Position numbers and translations under genes: made by a program. From the NCBI GenBank assembly GCA_963696075.1, contig CAVOJD010000031.1, forward strand, positions 36,138-100,137: DNA of 64,000 nt, given 5' to 3'. This document shows positions 61,615 through 64,000 of the stretch, in pieces. This DNA comes from CAJQQK01 sp963696075 (GTDB taxonomy: Bacteria > Pseudomonadota > Alphaproteobacteria > Rhizobiales > Hyphomicrobiaceae). Every line of letters starts with the position of its first letter. The stretch's first letter is position 1. The notes beneath the pieces are model-generated. The model was not told the origin of the DNA and made no database searches. It saw nothing but the letters and a program-made list of their open reading frames with translations.

Positions 61615-62313
61615 TTATTCGAGTTCGGCGATGGCACGGAGTTCTTCCAGGTCACAGCGCAACTTGCCGCCGACGCGTTCGATGATCCCCTGATCTTCGA
61701 GCATTGTGAGCGCACCGTTCACCTTGGGCCGGCTGGCACCGAGCAGCAAGGCCAATTCGCCCTGGGACATGCCAAGCTCGACGTCGACGTGGTCTTGTTC
61801 GCGGTTGGGGTCGATCTGCTGGGCCAGACCTGACAGATATCGCGCGAGGCGGACCTCGATGCGGTGGAGGGCGACGCCTTCGAGCTGCATGTCGGCTTCG
61901 CGCAGGCGGCGGCAGAGGAAAGAAATGATCGAATGGGCCAGGGCCGGGGAGGTGTCGAGGACACGGTCGAGGGCGGCGCGCGAGAGCGACATGGCCTTGG
62001 TTTTCTTGACCGCGGTCGCATCGGCGGTGCGGGGGCTGCCGTCGAGCATGGCGATTTCGCCGAAGATGTCACCGCCGGCGGCATGGGCGAACGAGAGTTC
62101 GCGGCCTTCCGCGGTCAGAACGGACAGGCGGACGGTGCCTGAGAGGACGAGGTAGAGTTCGCGGCCTTCATCGCCTCGGGAAAAGATGGTCTGGCCTGAA
62201 TTGAACGAAACCGGCCTCAGTTCCGCAATCAATGCCTGGCGGGCCGCGTCGTCCAGTTCGGAAAAGATCTGCGAGGTGGCGAGAATGGCGCCGATTTCGT
62301 CTGTTGTGGACAT
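61615..62313 (-). CDS. Crp/Fnr-family transcription regulator
   Basis: The 232-residue protein has an N-terminal cNMP-binding domain (about 13-125) with DEGRELYLVLSGTVRL and the phosphate-binding loop GDIFGEIAMLDGSPRTADA (Glu and Arg kept), and a C-terminal helix-turn-helix (about 175-215: MSQGELALLLGASRPKVNGA). It thus looks able to bind cAMP. It lies in front of the cyclase gene on the same strand, so ligand maker and reader may be one operon (inference). It is divergent from infA. Confidence 0.9.
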   Translation of the reverse strand: MSTTDEIGAILATSQIFSELDDAARQALIAELRPVSFNSGQTIFSRGDEGRELYLVLSGTVRLSVLTAEGRELSFAHAAGGDIFGEIAMLDGSPRTADATAVKKTKAMSLSRAALDRVLDTSPALAHSIISFLCRRLREADMQLEGVALHRIEVRLARYLSGLAQQIDPNREQDHVDVELGMSQGELALLLGASRPKVNGALTMLEDQGIIERVGGKLRCDLEELRAIAELE

Positions 62314-62510
62314 TTCTGGGGGAGCCTGGGCGGTTTGAGGACGTGCATCTCAGCGAAGATGATACTATATCAACTTCAATCAGTACGTCCCGATCAGTGA
62401 TTTGAGCTGGGATGACCGGCGTTAGCGTGTCCTGCCGGAGCACGCTCGGCGGCGACAGACCTATTTCGTCGGCGATGACGATCCGGCAGGCACTCAGTCA
62501 GAGAGGATAC
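62314..62510. promoter_or_regulatory. Divergent crp-like/infA promoter region
   Basis: The 197 bases between the two starts contain an AT-rich tract near 62352-62385 (GATACTATATCAACTT) that is the best promoter candidate for the minus-strand regulator. No clear Crp box was identified. Confidence 0.4.
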
Positions 62511-62729
62511 ATGGCGAAAGAGGAACTTCTCGAGTTTCCCGGGGTCGTATCGGAATTGCTTCCGAACGCGACGTTCCGCGTGAAGCTCGAAAATGGACAC
62601 GAAATTATTGCTCATACGGCCGGACGGATGCGTAAGAACCGGATCCGCGTTCTTGCAGGCGACAAAGTTCAGGTTGAGATGACACCCTATGATCTTACAA
62701 AAGGTCGGATTACCTACCGCTTCAAGTAG
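62511..62729 (+). CDS. infA: Translation initiation factor IF-1
   Basis: This 72-residue protein is a textbook IF-1: MAKEELLEFPGVVSELLPNA, FRVKLENGHEIIAHTAGRMR, and DKVQVEMTPYDLTKGRITYR. It occupies the ribosomal A site during initiation. The ATG follows GAGAGGATAC. The longer frame upstream from 62412 is not needed. Confidence 0.98.
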   Translation: MAKEELLEFPGVVSELLPNATFRVKLENGHEIIAHTAGRMRKNRIRVLAGDKVQVEMTPYDLTKGRITYRFK

Positions 62730-62805
62730 GTCCGATCCGCCGCGGCGGATCACCCGCCGCCAAGAGCTGGCGCGACGGCGACACGACAGCAAGGAGACGC
62801 GCTCA

Positions 62806-63429
62806 CTGCCCCGGTTGGTGCTGGCGAGCGGCTCTCCCCGGCGGCTGCAGCTGCTCGGCCAGGTCGGGATCACGCCGGACGCGCTCAGGCCCGGGGCCAT
62901 TGATGAGACGCCGCGGAAGGGCGAGATGCCGCGCACGCTTGTCGCGCGACTTGCGCGGGCGAAGGCGGAGGCTGCGCGGGAGCAGATCGCGGATGACGCG
63001 GAACTTGCCGATGCGATCTTGCTGGCCGCCGATACGGTGGTTGCGGTCGGCAGCCGGATATTGGGCAAACCCGAGGTCGTCGAGCAGGCGGTGGCGTCGC
63101 TCGAACTGTTGTCGGGGCGCGCGCACAAGGTGATGACGGGGCTTTGCGTCATTTCGCCGGACGACCGGGTGCGGGTGCGGATCGTGGAGACCCGGTTGCG
63201 GTTCAAGCGGCTTTCGCGCATTGAAATCGAAGCTTACATCGCCTCGCGGGAATGGCGCGGCAAGGCCGGTGGATATGCGATCCAGGGGCTGGCGGGGTGT
63301 TTCGTGCAGAAGGTGATCGGGTCCTACACCAACGTCGTCGGCCTGCCGCTGACAGAGACGGTTGGAATGTTGGCGGCTGAAGGGTATTCGTTGCACGAGA
63401 ATTGGGACTCGGCGGCGGTGCTGGATTGA
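62806..63429 (+). CDS. maf: Maf-family nucleotide pyrophosphatase
   Basis: The protein begins PRLVLASGSPRRLQLLGQVG, the fixed Maf N-terminus, and has Asp76 in LLAADTVVAVG and GKAGGYAIQGLAG. It hydrolyses non-canonical nucleoside triphosphates. No ATG or GTG lies at the right place; a good AAGGAG is 9 bases before an in-frame CTG (62806), giving the usual 207 residues. An upstream ATG at 62689 would overlap infA and add 39 codons of doubtful sequence. Confidence 0.9.
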   Translation: MPRLVLASGSPRRLQLLGQVGITPDALRPGAIDETPRKGEMPRTLVARLARAKAEAAREQIADDAELADAILLAADTVVAVGSRILGKPEVVEQAVASLELLSGRAHKVMTGLCVISPDDRVRVRIVETRLRFKRLSRIEIEAYIASREWRGKAGGYAIQGLAGCFVQKVIGSYTNVVGLPLTETVGMLAAEGYSLHENWDSAAVLD

Positions 63430-63467
63430 GCCGGTAGCGTTGGAGCCAGAGTTGGTGCTCTTGGGAC

Positions 63468-63749
63468 ATGACGGCAGGCAGTGAGATGGCGGATCGGTTA
63501 AAGCGCATCACAGGGCGATGCCCCGAGTGTGGCGATGAGGCGGTTTTCCGGTATCGGCCGTTCTGCTCGGGGCGTTGCGCAAATCTCGATCTGTCACGCT
63601 GGTTGCGCGGATCCTACGCGATCGCGGGGGGTAACGCGGATGCCGACGATGATGGCGACGAGGCGGAAGCGCTCGAACTCGCCAAGCAGTCGCGGCAGGA
63701 CAGCGGCTCCGACGTCGACGACAACGACGGCGGCTCGCGCCTGCACTGA
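63468..63749 (+). CDS. yacG: DNA gyrase inhibitor YacG-like zinc protein
   Basis: The 93-residue protein has the zinc finger C18-x2-C21-x11-C33-x3-C37 (CPECGDEAVF and PFCSGRC), followed by LDLSRWLRGSYAI and an acidic tail. YacG binds GyrB and lowers gyrase activity. It follows maf, as usual. The start may be MADRLKRITG at 63486. Confidence 0.92.
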   Translation: MTAGSEMADRLKRITGRCPECGDEAVFRYRPFCSGRCANLDLSRWLRGSYAIAGGNADADDDGDEAEALELAKQSRQDSGSDVDDNDGGSRLH

Positions 63750-63924
63750 TCCGTTGCTACAGCACTGATGCGATCGGCCCGATGCGATCGGGGGCGTGCG
63801 ATTTGACGGCGGTTCAGGCAGATGTTGCGCGGCCTGAGATTTCGGCTGGACAGCGCCTGGGCTGCCTCTTATAAGCAGGCGCTTAGGTCGGTTCCGCCGG
63901 TGTTCGCCACGGCTTCGTCGATCT

Positions 63925-64000
63925 GCCCAGGTAGCTCAGTTGGTAGAGCATGCGACTGAAAATCGCAGTGTCGGTGGTTCGATTCCGCCCCTGGGCACCA
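63925..64000 (+). tRNA. tRNA-Phe (GAA)
   Basis: Complete cloverleaf: acceptor GCCCAGG with CCTGGGC, anticodon stem TGCGA/TCGCA with loop CTGAAAA (anticodon GAA), T-arm GGTGGTTCGATTCCGCC, encoded CCA end. Ends at the window edge; length 76. Confidence 0.95.

Overview
This window is GC-rich, densely coded chromosomal DNA from an alphaproteobacterium, most likely of the Hyphomicrobiales (Rhizobiales) type. The best evidence is the block at 54.5-64 kb: murA, DUF2948, hisD, UPF0262, a low-molecular-weight phosphatase, infA, maf, yacG and tRNA-Phe. This order is typical of that group (established knowledge). I cannot name a genus.

Layout. 0-12.4 kb: mixed metabolic genes (YdcF/DUF218 protein, glycosyltransferase, two glutathione S-transferases, cupin, TPR protein, flavin-type oxidoreductase, phytanoyl-CoA dioxygenase-like enzyme, ATP-grasp ligase, hexose-6-phosphate mutarotase) and a two-gene E1 2-oxoacid dehydrogenase without E2 or E3. 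12.4-29.6 kb: a catabolic region with two large TPP-dependent decarboxylase/synthase-like enzymes, a complete tripartite tricarboxylate transporter (tctCBA) followed by a TIM-barrel isomerase, an AtuA-family pair, an acyl-CoA dehydrogenase, and an Ldh-type dehydrogenase with an RraA-family aldolase. 29.7-42.6 kb: an accessory region with an AT-rich membrane-protein gene and a type I secretion cluster (LuxR-type regulator, HlyD adaptor, ABC exporter, and three candidate secreted proteins without RTX repeats). The secretion cluster lies between a broken and an intact copy of the start of a caspase-like gene. 42.6-54 kb: a gamma-glutamylcyclotransferase gene split by a small inverted-repeat element, a four-carbon sugar-acid kinase/aldolase pair (otnK/otnC), a decayed IS3 transposase, two SDR dehydrogenases, a fatty acid desaturase, a gamma-glutamyltransferase-family protein, an M20 peptidase and tRNA-Thr. 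54.5-64 kb: the conserved core block, interrupted by a minus-strand insert of a Crp/Fnr regulator, an adenylate-cyclase-like membrane protein and a di-heme peroxidase.

The most notable non-genic content is a dispersed modular repeat of about 105 bp made of three hairpins, in tandem or single copy at five loci. At three of these it starts within 1-8 bases of a stop codon. Other repeats are an exact 52-bp dispersed repeat, a 63-bp near-perfect palindrome, a 28-bp tandem array and a 270-bp MITE-like element.

The strongest candidate for a little-described system is the type I secretion island: its regulator appears to lack the receiver phosphorylation residues, its candidate cargo lacks RTX repeats, strong terminators follow two cargo genes, and its boundaries show duplication, inversion and IS remnants.
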